DNA of 16,106 bases from Cerioporus squamosus (GCA_022592435.1 JABYQS010000649.1:1-16106); one strand, 5' to 3'; positions 1-10,496 are shown, counted from the stretch's first letter. Made by a program: numbers and translations. Notes: generated from the sequence alone by a model not told the origin.

Positions 1-1974
1 CTCGGCGTTCGCCTTCATCGTCAGCATGAGCCGGACGCTCGGTGCTCGCCGGACGCTTGCGGTTCTGGACTTTCTGCGGACTGGCACCCGTCAAGCTCGA
101 CTTGGTCCTCGTGGAAGATAAACCGCCAACGCGTGATCCCGATGACACCGCAGAGGCAGAATGCTGAACGGGGCTGTTGACTGGCGACCCTGTTGTATCT
201 ACAGCAGTAGGGTTCGGGAAGGGGGTGCCGACGGCGGGGTCCGTCGACATCGAGCCTGTCCTGGCGGGCGGCTTTACACGACCTTGAGCAGGAGACGGAG
301 GCGGCGGCGTTAAGTCGCTCACATCCATGTCTTCCAGGGTTGCCGAGGAGCCGCGCTCCACGATCTGCGTGGAAGAGTCAGAACATGGCCTCTAAGACAG
401 TGAGGAATAACGCACGTCGTCATCCTCATCATCGTCTTCATCTCCGTCCGTTCCACCTGCAGCTCTCACATCATACACGCACTCCTCCACTGCCTCAAGG
501 TGAAGGAAGTCGTTGATATCGACGTCCTCCAAAGCCGCTGGCCCACTCGGATGAGATGCGCCCTCGCCCTCAGGTTCGCCCTCATAGCCGTCACCTTCCG
601 GTCCATCCTTGTCGCCGTCCGCTTCGAGAGCAGAGCGGTTCTGCATCGACTGACGCATCGACTCCGCGGAACGCGCAATCTCGCAGTCTCGCATAGAACG
701 ACAGGTATCCGCGTCGTCAGGCCCAAAGCGAACCTCGTTGGGGGCGTCGGCCTCATCAACAGATGCGTCGTGCTTGAAACCGTCGGCGTGAACAGACTGC
801 TCGCCATCCGCGTGAACGGGATGGACAGCCTTCGTATCTGGAGCACCGAACATGGGAAAGTCCGTCGCTAACGAGGTCCGTAAGCATCAAGTCAACAAGC
901 GATAGACAGTTGCTCACGAAGCTCGAACTTCTGCCCAACTCCGAGACGGTCAAGCGGAGCGAGTTCTTCTTCTCCTACTTGAACCCCGCGCACCGACGCG
1001 AGCAGCTCTGGGGACAGCCTCCCAACGCGGACGAACTCCAGAGGGATAGCGTTCGTGATCCAGTAATTGGAGCCTATGAAGAACTCAACGATGAAACTGA
1101 ACCACACTAAGTCTCCGACTTTCATGTACGGGGAGCTGGTCTGCTTGACGTCGATGAGCTCGGGTTGACCGGGTGGGCCAACGTCTAACATCTTGGGCCG
1201 ATCCGGGTTAGCGAAGAACTCGCTGTCTTTGCCCGTAGCCTCCGCGATCCAGGGATGTAGAGGGTACTTGATCCGTGCTTCCTTGGGACGACTATAGATA
1301 GTGCGTTTGCAGAAGAGTTGAGACGTCAGAACGAACATGCTATCATTGCCGTCATCTCCACTCTGCCACTTCCTGCGCTCTTTGCCATGGACGTTGAAGC
1401 CTTTTTCCGTGCGGATGAAGTCCTCGAAGGCCTTGATGAAAGCAGTTAGCAGCATGCAATACTCGAACTCAAAGACCTGACGTGCCTTCTGTGCTTCCCA
1501 CAAGGATTTGTCGCTCGCGGTGTCTAGACCGTACGAGAGCTGACAGCGGTAGTTCGCAGTGGATTGGCTAACGGTAGCTGAATGCGAGGCCAATCGGAAT
1601 AGACAGCGAGCACTCACATCCGTTCCTCTGCCAGACGCTCCGGTGCACTCTGCCCAGAAGGGACAAAGTTCCCGGTCTCTAGAGGAGAGTTCCACCTCCA
1701 CATGCCGACTGAATGGAAGATCGCCCGTTCTTTGGTGCCGCGCTTCACCAGCTGACAGACAGCATTAGTGACAATAGGACGCGTATTCGTTCAGCTGACT
1801 CACCAGCCAACGTGCGGCATACTGCCGTAGCCCGCTAATCAGCCTGTCTTCGGTCTGGAGGCTGTCTACAGCGTCTTGTAACTTCAGAAAGTTCTTGTTG
1901 AACGTGAAGTTTCTCCAGTAGTGAATAGCTTGGGCGAGCCGCTCCTCGGAATCAATAGGTGTGGTGGAAGCCAT
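1..1974 (-). CDS. Unrecognised multi-exon protein with acidic/Ser-Pro-rich C-terminal tail (3' end outside window)
   Basis: Five exons fit on the minus strand: 1974-1804, 1751-1618, 1567-918, 867-416 and 364 to beyond position 1. The introns are 52, 50, 50 and 51 nt, with donors GTGAGT, GTGAGT, GTGAGC and GTGCGT and acceptors CAG, TAG, TAG and CAG. Every junction keeps the frame, which yields at least 590 residues. The start is the first ATG after a TATA box. Residues 1 to about 320 look globular and mixed, rich in Trp and Phe, including the stretch KVGDLVWFSFIVEFFIG and the phrase YPLHPWIAEATG. From about residue 320 the protein becomes acidic and low-complexity, ending exon 4 with a run of Asp and Glu; exon 5 is rich in Ser, Pro and Thr. 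I recall similar globular sequences among hypothetical proteins of Polyporales, but I recognise no named domain and assign no function. The exon structure is well supported; the role is unknown. Confidence 0.82.
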
Positions 1975-2035
1975 GATAGTGTGCAGACGGATATGTTAAT
2001 ACGGAGGAATCCACGGACATCGATGCACTCACTCG

Positions 2036-2043
2036 CTTTATAG
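2036..2043 (-). promoter_or_regulatory. TATA box of the left-edge gene
   Basis: CTATAAAG reads on the minus strand about 62 nt upstream of the ATG at 1974. That spacing would put transcription start near position 2010 and leave a short 5' leader. The match to the TATA consensus is good; the position is inferred. Confidence 0.45.
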
Positions 2044-2049
2044 ATTGAG

Positions 2050-4200
2050 TACTCCCTCCCTCTACTGGGTTAAGGACGACGCTACTCTATTACCCGGCTA
2101 TCACCGTGTGCGGTCAACAACGCGGCGTCCATAGTCAAACATCAAACCACAATACAGCAGTGCACGGCCATCGCGATATCCGCAAGCGCCGTCACCGACC
2201 GATGTCATGCTATGTATCGACGTCATTGCCCATGACATCATACAGTACCCACCTTCAACTTGACGCTTGAACCTTGACGTGACCGGTCACCTTGTGCAAC
2301 CGCAGTCTGATGGTATCCCGAAGAACTGTAGACATGGGAGACACGTCGTCCACAGAGCTTTGGCTGTACGCAATCCTAGGAAAGCGCGTCCGAGCCCCTG
2401 AAGGACGCAATATTGCGCCAGGCATCCTGAGTGAGGAGGAAGATGGTGGCGTGGCCGATCTTCTGAAGTACACCTTGCCATCAACATCACTAGAGCGTTG
2501 ACATCAGAGACGGGCTTCCTGGCCAAACCGTCATCAGAAGTCCGAGCCAACGAACAACTATACTCACCAACAACCGCACGGTACGAAGTGACCACCTTCA
2601 AGCGGAGTCGGCTACGTATTGCACAAGTTAGGGCCGTATGGGACAACTTCTCCTGAACCTGTCCTTTCCCAGCTTCGACCTAGCGGAGAAAGCAACATGT
2701 TATCGCAGTTTCATGAGACGCATGAGCTTATCGCGAATGAGGGCAGCCTGGTCGGGAGGGGTGCACGTGGAGACGCACCACCTCTGTCGAGACGATGATC
2801 GTCTTGTCAGATCTCACGATGATCAATGGTGAGCGAAGATCCATCGACAGTCTGCACGAAGGTGAGCAAGGAGCGTATCGGTACAGCTGTTATGGTAGGA
2901 ACATACATGCGCAAGTCGATTGCTGCACACCGTGTCCGCCCCTTCTGCCTACTCCGGCGTAGAAGACAGGCATCTCCTGCAGACAACAGTGGAGCGACAG
3001 CTCCTTCGACACTTGATAAGAGCGAGTGCACAACGTGCCACATGTTCGCTCCAGGGAGTTAACAACCCCAAAGCCCGCCACTCGGACGTGCCACAGCCTA
3101 TCACCCAGGTACCCCAACCTCGATTCGTGCGAGCAGTCAAGCGACTCATGTGGTCTCTGCTGGCCTCTTCCCTAGTCGGTGCGCGTAAGAGTACGTCCCG
3201 AGTTCAAAGTTGGAAGTATCAAAGGCAAGTGGTAGGAACTTCTTGTGGGAAACGGGAGCAGCAGAGATGACATCCGCAATAGACCCACGATGGAGTACGA
3301 GGACACGCGAAGTGCGTGCGCGGAGAATGTGTACGAATATCTGAGATGCATCGTCAGCGTGAAGTAGCTTATACTGCTAAGAATTGTCGTGCCTCGTGCT
3401 CTGTGACCGCCCACAAAGGCTCGACAGGCTACAACCACTCGCCGCGCCCTGGCTGTTTCAGCCTATGACCTGCTGGACCAACGCCTGAGTCCGGGTCACG
3501 ATTTCGATGTCGGTACTCGAGGCGTGGAGATGGGAACAACATAGCAGAGCTCAAACGCCGACACGTCCTGCGGCTTAGAATCCGAGCGAAGTTAAACATG
3601 ACAGTTTATGAGTGGAAGCATGAAACGTCTACCTCTTCACAAGACCAGTAGCCTGCCCCTCAGATTGTGATAGAGGATAGTGGTGGGATTTTCCCTGCGA
3701 CCTGCGTCCTGGACCCTGCAGTGTCCTACTTCTAACCATGCGTCCGTCAGCCAAAAGTAACGTGAAGATATTCAAGATGAACCACACCACTGCCGACTTA
3801 CTCGGTGACGCACAGCCCAGCAGTCAGCTCCACAATCATACCGTCCTCTGTGAGTGTTCTATGAGAACGAATCACGATCGGAGTGACATGCCGTATACCG
3901 AAGCACTGCTCTCAGACTCATCCACATACTCGACGACCCTTCTCACTCCGAATAATTCGCTCGCTGCGATAGGTTAAAGTACTCCTGACTTAGCAGCACA
4001 ATATTGACGAGCACGCAGCGACTGACCTGGAAATGCGATTGCTTTGCCGTCCAGGACCGCGCGTACAATTGCGGGGAATTATCGCGAGAGATTTGGGATC
4101 GATGCGCAGGATGAAGTCGGTGAGTACATTGTTCTTCCGTAAGTGATGGACGATACGGAAATGTCCAGATAGAGACTCGCAAGAAGTACTCACGAGGATA
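2050..4200. other. Gene-poor stretch with no confident gene
   Basis: No chain of exons with agreeing phases and coding-like composition could be built on either strand. The most protein-like pieces lie opposite each other at about 2255-2501: a minus frame starting after a TGA near 2495, and a plus ORF of about 60 codons from the ATG at 2311. Third-position base content does not separate them. A minus stretch near 2560-2610 ends in a good GTGAGT donor, but the downstream frame does not rejoin without a one-base change. Short minus frames near 2700-2840 and 4020-4130 also look partly coding. This may be decayed coding or transposon sequence, but I could not identify an element. Confidence 0.4.
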
Positions 4201-4217
4201 ACCAATGACCCGGCAGA

Positions 4218-4806
4218 CTATCCCTGGCTCTCCGCGACGCTATCTTTAACGACGGCCGCCGAGCACCGGTAAAGAAAGAGCCCTGACGTATCAGGCAGCG
4301 GCTGCCGGAAGTTAGGAGGAGGTGACTACTCGTACACTTGCGTTTCCAGGGTGCGGTGGGGACTGGAAGGCGAAGTGGTATGGGGATGGCAGCACTCGTA
4401 TTGGGACCACGGGCTGTGACAGGGTGCGAGCTGCATTCCAGGGAGCTGGAGCGCGCGTCGCCTGACCGCCGCTCACGCTGACGGAGGGGTCGTGCGAGGG
4501 ATGAAAGAGTCGGGACAGGTCCTTCCAGGCGGGGAGGGGTTGTTTGGGGTAAGTTCTTCTGGACGGGTCCTGCGAGTTGGGTTCGATCCATCGGCGCGAA
4601 GCGGCCTCGGGCAGCAGCCACGGATAGCCTTCCAGGCTGGCGTGAGCGCCTGTTAGATTGCATATCACAACTTGAACATGGCCGACAGCAACAGACTGGT
4701 AGACCCGAGCGAGATGGAGGTGAACGAGACACGCATAAGTCAAGAAAGAGCCCCGCAGTTCAAAAGCGCTCAAACGTTCCTGAGAGCGGACGACATCGGA
4801 TCCCAA
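4218..4806 (-). CDS. Possible Pro-rich coding region, 5' end unresolved
   Basis: A minus-strand frame from 4806 to 4312 has strongly GC-biased third positions in its second half and translates to a Pro/Ser/Trp-containing sequence, for example LPEAASRRWIEPNSQDP. This makes it more coding-like than the sequence around it. No in-frame ATG is present, so an upstream exon or decay must be assumed. A 55-nt intron can be drawn (donor GTGTAC at 4337, acceptor TCAG ending at 4283). It gives a final exon 4282-4218 ending in AAVVKDSVAESQG and a TAG stop. The donor is only fair. I recognise no family. This could be a gene fragment rather than a working gene. Confidence 0.33.
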
Positions 4807-5047
4807 AGCACGTGTGCAAGGTGTACTACCACGTGATAAACGCGCTGCGCGTCCTCGCTGTGATTGCTACCGGTGATACAAATCATAGTGGTGCCCAGAA
4901 ACCCACCAAGCAGCGTCCTGCACCCACCAGCTGTGATGAATCGCTACTTGGTCCCCTAGGAGCCCGTTGGATTCCCTGCCAGCAACAATTCATACCGATC
5001 AGCAGGCATCCTCGGAATCATGACGCGGAACTATTCCTCACCATTTA

Positions 5048-5182
5048 CAGCTTGCAGTGCGCAGAGCTCTTGACAAAGTGCACATGAGACGTTCCTCTGC
5101 CTTGATACTCGACCACCCGGAGGCAATCGTGAAAGCTCCGGCCTTGCCGCTTTTCTGCGGTGAGAGCGACATGATTGACGGG
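5048..5182 (-). pseudogene. Short reading frame with a Helitron-like HUH motif
   Basis: Between a TAG at 5185-5183 and a TAA at 5047-5045, one minus frame is open for 45 codons. It contains RVVEYQGRGTSHVHF at 5119-5075. Helitron Rep domains and related HUH endonucleases carry a motif of the form E-F/Y-Q-x-R-G-x-x-H-x-H, whose two histidines bind the metal. The match covers the Glu, Gln, Arg, Gly and both His. There are stops on both sides and no helicase motif nearby, so at best this is a relic. A second minus frame here (running through 5038-5508) is open for longer, so a chance match remains quite possible. Confidence 0.25.
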
Positions 5183-5455
5183 CTACGACGGCAATGGTCA
5201 CTCAGTCGAAGCTGTACCACAGCGGTTACTGTACTTGCCTCACTGAAGGAAAGCTTGTGCGGCGAAAGACAGATGTCTGACCGTGAATGTTGCTTCGGAG
5301 AGGTCACCGAACTTGCAGAGGTAAGGCCAGACGCACTCATGTCGAACACCGAACGACAATGACACCCGTCTGATGATATACCGCACGCCCACCCATTGAG
5401 CTGTACAAACAAACGGAAGAAGAAAGGACGCGTGATTTCCACCAGCTTCGGATCT

Positions 5456-7059
5456 CTACATGCTGTCGAGACTCTCCGTCTGTGTCTCTTCTCCGGACTC
5501 GACGTCACTCGCCCCTTGCGCCGCAGGGGCGTACTCTACCTCGCTGACATCCTGATCCTCGCTATCGTCATCGCTGCCGCCCTCCTCCTCTGCACTGCCC
5601 GCGGTCCCTGCCGTGTCGGAACTGTCATTGTCCGTCGACACCGCCTCAGTCTCCGTGAGGTCCGTTCCCCCAGGAGGGAAGGGGTCCTCCTCAGGAACCC
5701 AGAAATCCGACAAGAATGCAACCGCGCTCTCCACTGAGCGGTATTTCCTGAACATCGGCCCATCGGCAGGCTTCAGGATATACGCGGCGGAGCTTTGCAA
5801 AATGTCAGTCATGCTCACATTGCATGGGCGCGACATATCTCACCTATACCAGAAACGAGGGGCGATACGCAAGGCAGCACCTGCGGGCGCAACTCCAGTC
5901 TGGACGCTGAGTACCTCGAACTTGTAACTGTGGATATTGAGGGGTTCCTTCCGAGGCAGACCTTCCGAGACCAACAATGAATACGTGAACAGACCATCAA
6001 AAGTCGACTTACCTGTGTGCGCATACGGCAGAACCCAGCTCATCTTATCCCCGACACTACGTTCCCAGTGGTCCAGTTCCGGGAGGGAAGGTAGGCAGCT
6101 CTCGGCAGTGAGCACTGTGTACCCCCGAGCGCGATACTTTTCCATCCATGCCCGGTGCGCAGGTTTATTATGGGTTATGTCCAGACACACCAAGGTCTCT
6201 TGGCGGAGAAAGGTTGTTCGCGGAAAGAGTGACACTGCATAGTTGCCAGTGAGATAGTTCATCACTGCCGCTGAATCGCGTGTGAGGAAGATTCCGCGTA
6301 GACGCAAAGCGACTCACTAGAATGGAAATTGTTGATGATGTACTCCACCGGATTCCCGCGCACTGCAATGAGCTGGATGCGTTTACCAGGGTTCTTCTTG
6401 TTGTCGAACACATCCGCAGGCATCACGAAGTTGAAGGCCCTGAAGGCATACCCGTGCTCTTGAGAACTCGAGGCCGATGAAGAATCGGACGAGGATCGGT
6501 GCCCAACGAAGCTGGTGTAGGAGAGAGCGGCGGCGTCGAAGAAGGGATGCACCTTGTCCTTGGGTTGGTACAGATAGTTCTGACGTCTGAGGAAGCGTCC
6601 CATGGGAAGCAAACCGTGGAGGGGGATGAATATGTCTAGATCGCTCGCGGAGTACTGCTGGCGGCCAAAGTATTGCTGAGCTTGAGAACTGGAGACGATA
6701 GCGTCGCACGCGTCGAGCATCCTGAGGAAAGCACGGATGTTCCAGAACCATCGACCGAGTGAATCGACGATATTCCACTTCCTCGTAGCGTAAGCGTCGA
6801 CGGCGCGGAGGAGGGAGGAGCTAAGACAACGTAGTCTCATAATTGTCGCAGGATCCATGTGTTCGAGGACCCTGTCGACGGATTCTTCTGGAGCACCCAG
6901 CAAATACTCTTCCAAAACAGACAACCCTGGCGTTACATCGACGTCCCGCCGTCGATATAGGGGGAACGTTGGCAGGCGTAGCTGAACATCCTAGAATGAC
7001 TGTCAGCCTCCTACTAACGCTCGTTTGCAATGTCGCACCTCGATGTTGGAGTCGTCCAT
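5456..7059 (-). CDS. F-box-like / nucleotidyltransferase-like protein of the expanded basidiomycete family (468 aa)
   Basis: Five exons fit: 7059-7039, 6990-6318, 6270-6013, 5961-5844 and 5792-5456. The introns are 48, 47, 51 and 51 nt, with donors GTGCGA, GTGAGT, GTAAGT and GTGAGA, and all phases agree. The first exon encodes only MDDSNIE; the second begins DVQLRLPTFPL. Residues about 41-80 resemble an F-box (MDPATIMRLRCLSSSLLRAV). Residues 107-126, from VSSSQAQQYF to SDLDIFI, resemble the G-S-x(n)-D-x-D strand of polymerase-beta-fold nucleotidyltransferases, with the acidic pair at 124 and 126. Next comes the family signature FHSTAVMNYLT at about 229-239, formed across the second splice. 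The last about 75 residues are acidic and Ser-rich, probably disordered. From family knowledge, such proteins are abundant in Agaricomycetes and their activity is undefined; catalysis is inference only. Confidence 0.85.
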
Positions 7060-7677
7060 TGCGAAGCGTCTCAGGAGTTGTTCGACCACAAGGTTATAAT
7101 GCCTTTAAACCGTCCAGTACTACGACATATGTGGTCAGTATCAGATAGGCGACTTAAACTGAGATACTGACGAAGACATTGACGCAGATCTCCCAACTTG
7201 AACACAGCAAAGGACTTTGGTGGTGGCAGGAGTAACATATGCGAGAAACGGAAGCGTGTCCACAGACGGTTCGAGTGACATCACCGACTGACATCATCGT
7301 ACCAATGACCTCACTCATCGTCATGGACAGACGCCACCAGAGTTCTCACTCTGACCGCATAGCCGAAAGACATGGCGACCTATCAGTACTGAGACTCGTC
7401 GGGTGTTCGCGTCAAGGCGAAGAGCGCCTGACATCTCGTCAAACTCGGAAGGATATAGCTCCGGAAGCGCGGACAGTACGTGCATCATCCAAACACTGAC
7501 ACAGACTCTAGAGTCATCACTGCATGAGAATGCGAACGTGTCCGAGCACGAATGAGCACGCAGCGGCAGCGGGAGGATACAGGCCGGACATGATCACAAC
7601 TCTTCTTCACCGTCAAACTGAATTAATAACAGTGTCCATCCCACGCTAGCAGACGTGTCCGGAACTCCGAAGCTACG
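7060..7677. other. Intergenic region upstream of the nucleotidyltransferase-like gene
   Basis: About 620 nt separate the start of the minus-strand gene at 7059 from the stop of the F-box gene at 7678. No ORF here is convincing. On the minus strand, ATTATAA (7100-7094) and TTTAAAGG (7109-7102) lie 35-50 nt upstream of the ATG at 7059 and are candidate TATA-like elements, but the spacing is short and the match weak. The rest shows no repeat or RNA gene that I can see. Confidence 0.4.
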
Positions 7678-8839
7678 CTATTTCTCCCATGCAGCCGCGC
7701 AATCGCCTTGGTCCTTGTTGTGGAACCACGACCACTCTTCGACCGCGGTGCTCTCTTTCAACACCCACACCTCATCCTCACTATCCCGACAGTACATCTT
7801 GTCGCAGAGTATGAGGAGACGCAACGCGACTCTGCCCGAGCACGTATCGCGGACTTGTGCACCCAAAGTTCCCAGCAAACGCTTCGTGATCGTATAACCA
7901 TAGGAAACGGCATGATTCACGGCCAAGATTGCCAGTCGCGGAGCTATCGACGGATGGTTGCCCAGTACTTGAATGGCTTCCTGCTCTCCCATATCAGCTG
8001 CGGTAACCGCGGTGTAACGATTAGAACTCTCACCTTCAGGAGAACTAATCCTACAGAACCAGTGATACGAAGCTCACAGTGCTCCACGCAAGGGAAGGCC
8101 GTGAAAAGACCGCGGAGGACGAGATCGAAGTCCGAATACCCGCAGTAGTTGAGACCAACACGACGTAAGCCGCACGGGTCCCAAGGGGGGGTACTGCGGA
8201 AGAATTTGGCGAGGGTTGCGTCCTGAGGAGTGCTATCCACAATCGCGGTGTCAATGGAGCGGTAGCGCATGAGAGCCTCAATGATTGGAAGACGTGACGA
8301 GCGCACACTTCTCAACCGAGGGAGCACCTCACCATGCGCAGTTGTACGACAGGCAGTGAGGGTGGTAGTAGGAGTGATGATCACACCGACGCGGACGAGG
8401 GCGTCCAGAACCGTCGGGACTGCGTCAGCGTCCACATCAACCCGCAAGTGTCGCAGGTTGACAGCCGCGCGCAGGATGTGACCCAGAAGAGGAGAACCCG
8501 GAGATCGGCGCGCAGGCCATACGAACAGTACGCGAAGGTGACGAGATGTTGTGCATAGCATCTCGGAGGCAGCGTAGCCCGAGAACGCATAGATAGGACC
8601 ATGGAGGAAAGGACGGCGAAGGGCTGATGGTTCATGTACTTTGTTCGGCCTGCATCGGGAGCGTGGATGAAGATCTCCAACGATCGGTATTGAACCGGTG
8701 CCACGGTGTGGTGCCATTGCTTGCACGACAACAGCAAGGAGTACCTGTCCCGAATGCCGAGCAGACACGCTATCGCAAAGATAACGTCCGCCGGGAGGAC
8801 CGGTGAGTTGTCGCGGAATACGGACATCACCGGCGCCAT
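7678..8839 (-). CDS. F-box protein with LRR-like repeats, apparently frameshifted
   Basis: The minus-strand ATG at 8839 opens a frame with a clear N-terminal F-box at residues about 13-55: SPVLPADVIFAIACLLG, then SLLLSCKQWHH and YRSLEIF. This is the Skp1-binding module of SCF ubiquitin ligases. Near 8642-8640 the coding sense moves to another frame, which continues with LRR-like text such as NLRHLRVDVDADAVPTVLD and GLRRVGLNYCGYSDFDLVL. One missing base, most simply in the AAA run, would explain it; the exon length of 806 nt is exactly one short of the phase-0 length needed at the next splice. A 53-nt intron (8033-7981, donor GTGAGA) joins exon 2 (7980-7678), whose last part is VEEWSWFHNKDQGDC. 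The full product would be about 369 aa. The shift may be real decay or a sequencing error; a 53-nt intron with the poor donor GTCCTT is a weaker alternative. Confidence 0.75.
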
Positions 8840-9688
8840 ATCTGCCTTCGTTTCGCGTCAGCATGTGAGGACTCTACTGAGTAGCGCAATAACTCGCCTT
8901 CGACGGATGGGGGCTGGGAATGGAACAGGTCGGGATAGTGAGGCTCGGTACGTTTAAGTTCACGTACCCCATCCCACTAGTCAAAGGGACCAGTAGCCAT
9001 CAGCGTGACATTGAACTTGCGCAGCAGAATCATGCAACGGGCACTTACCGAAAAAGCGGAATACGTGGCGCAGGCAACACTTTATGTCGTCATAATGCGC
9101 TCACATCCGATGCGTGCAAGCAATGACCGCATATGCAAGTTTGCACTGGATTCGATCAGTAACGTTAGGTGTCAAGTGTGCGACGGCGGTAGAGGAGGAG
9201 ATGGAAGCGGCATATCACAGACCGTCCTCAGACGCAAGCCCCGGGTGGCGATGCGTGGCACAGCATGAGATCTTCAAGATTGATCACATTTACTAACTAG
9301 GCAGTCAACTAAACGCCCCCTCCCCCCAGCGTGACCGCTTAACTCCGCTGCTCTCCTGCCTCAGCTTGCCGACGTTTGGCATGATACTAGCTCAGGAGAT
9401 TGATGCACTGCGAACTCTCTACTCCGACCGATGCCGTCGATGAGAGTGTGCTAGTCGGAGGCGAAGCGAGACGAACTGAGGTAGTCTGAGCGTGGCACGG
9501 CGACACGAATGCGAACATTACACACTTCACGTCCGTCCCTTCAACAGCGACTCCCGGACTTTTGGTCCGTTAGCACAACTTCGACACCACGCCGTCCTTG
9601 GCGCGCCAACCCTGGGTGGTGCGTGAAAGTACAGTGGGTACCACCTGCATTCACTGGCAGGTACTCCAACCACTTACAGCTTGTAGCT
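8840..9688. other. Divergent intergenic region between the F-box gene and the first small paralogue
   Basis: The two flanking genes are transcribed away from each other, so this stretch should hold both promoters. I see no convincing TATA box. C-rich runs occur near 9315-9329. The frame of the downstream gene stays open back to an ATG at 9509, so its coding region could be longer, but the upstream 60 codons have no counterpart in the paralogue at 11645-12169. I therefore read them as 5' leader. Confidence 0.35.
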
Positions 9689-10146
9689 ATGCGAACACAT
9701 CTCACTATCAAGAACGTGCAATACACCCGCATGTCTGGGCACGTAACCGAGTCACAATGGACACCTGCAAACGTAACCGTGGTGGAAGTCCCGGATACAA
9801 CCAGGGCAACCACGCTCTCACATTGTAAGTCTTTCGGACTGTACATTGCGTCGTGTGCCTAAACTTGCCACAGGGGGGGTGGGGATATACCCAGCAAGCA
9901 ACGCGCAGATGCTCAATATGTGCACTGACGAATGGATATTCGGAGCTGATGAGGTCCGCTTGCTTCCTATGGTCCGTTCAAGTTACTGACGACCGGACGC
10001 AGCGCATGAAATGTTTGTCCTGGGTCGATCCGCAAGACAGCGTCATACATATGCTGCGACTCGCGAACCCGTCGGATTTCATGCAGCTGTTCAGTATATG
10101 TTCGGCGATACGGGCCTACTACTACAGAGCTTGGTTAAACAGCTGA
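9689..10146 (+). CDS. Small unrecognised protein, paralogue A (119 aa)
   Basis: Three exons fit: 9689-9824, 9874-9953 and 10003-10146. Intron 1 is 49 nt with a strong GTAAGT donor, a CCTAAAC branch-like site and a CACAG acceptor. Intron 2 is also 49 nt, with a TACTGAC branch site and a CGCAG acceptor but a poor donor, GTCCGC. Without intron 2 the protein would stop at 9989. The spliced product aligns with the gene at 11645-12169: MRTHLTIKNVQY with LRTHFNCNNVQF, SQWTPANVTVVEVPD with DDWQPAEVLVSEVSE, EWIFGADER with GWYIACDER, and a C-terminal SDFMQLF...AYYYRAW with KDYWEFV...AYIGTW. The second intron falls at the same DE/R junction in both, phase 0. The start at 9689 is chosen by that alignment. 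No known domain, signal peptide or membrane segment is visible. Confidence 0.68.
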
Positions 10147-10496
10147 ACACCACTTCATACCGGTGCTTCTACTCGAGTGCGGAGTGCAAGCATCGTGACA
10201 GTTACTCCCTCCCTCGCATTGTCTTGAAATATGTTGCGCTCCTAGAACGTGGCCCCAATCGACTACTCGAATTTATTCACTGACAACAGTCACCGCGAAG
10301 AGCTACACAGCAACACAGAACCTTCCGCGTCCTATGAAGACTCGCCGCGGAGGACAGGACCGCGGTCAAGCGAAGCCATCGTCGACTACCGTGCATACAG
10401 TATCCAGTAGGTCCAAAGAGTCAGGTGCCACGGAGCGTGACGATGCTCCGACGTGTACGGTAAGCCAGCTAAGAAGCCGTCAGTATCTCGACATGC
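10147..10496. other. Intergenic region between two convergent unrecognised genes
   Basis: The plus gene ends at 10146 and the minus gene at 10497, so the two are tail to tail. A plus reading frame continues to 10283 in another frame, but its translation is not persuasive and it overlaps the preceding exon. I see no repeat, RNA gene or terminator-like structure. Confidence 0.35.

Noticed and set aside
4190..4732. Minus-strand ORF of 180 codons, Arg/Ser/Pro-rich
   Set aside because: It is a frame-shifted shadow of the more coding-like frame at 4312-4806. Its composition is typical of off-frame reading of GC-rich DNA.
8381..8660. Continuation of the F-box reading frame after the proposed frameshift
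   Set aside because: The text loses any F-box/LRR character after about residue 65, while a different frame over the same bases is clearly LRR-like and joins the next exon in phase.
10011..10283. Plus-strand ORF of 90 codons
   Set aside because: It overlaps exon 3 of paralogue A in another frame, and that exon is supported by similarity to paralogue B. The ORF has no supporting splice signals.
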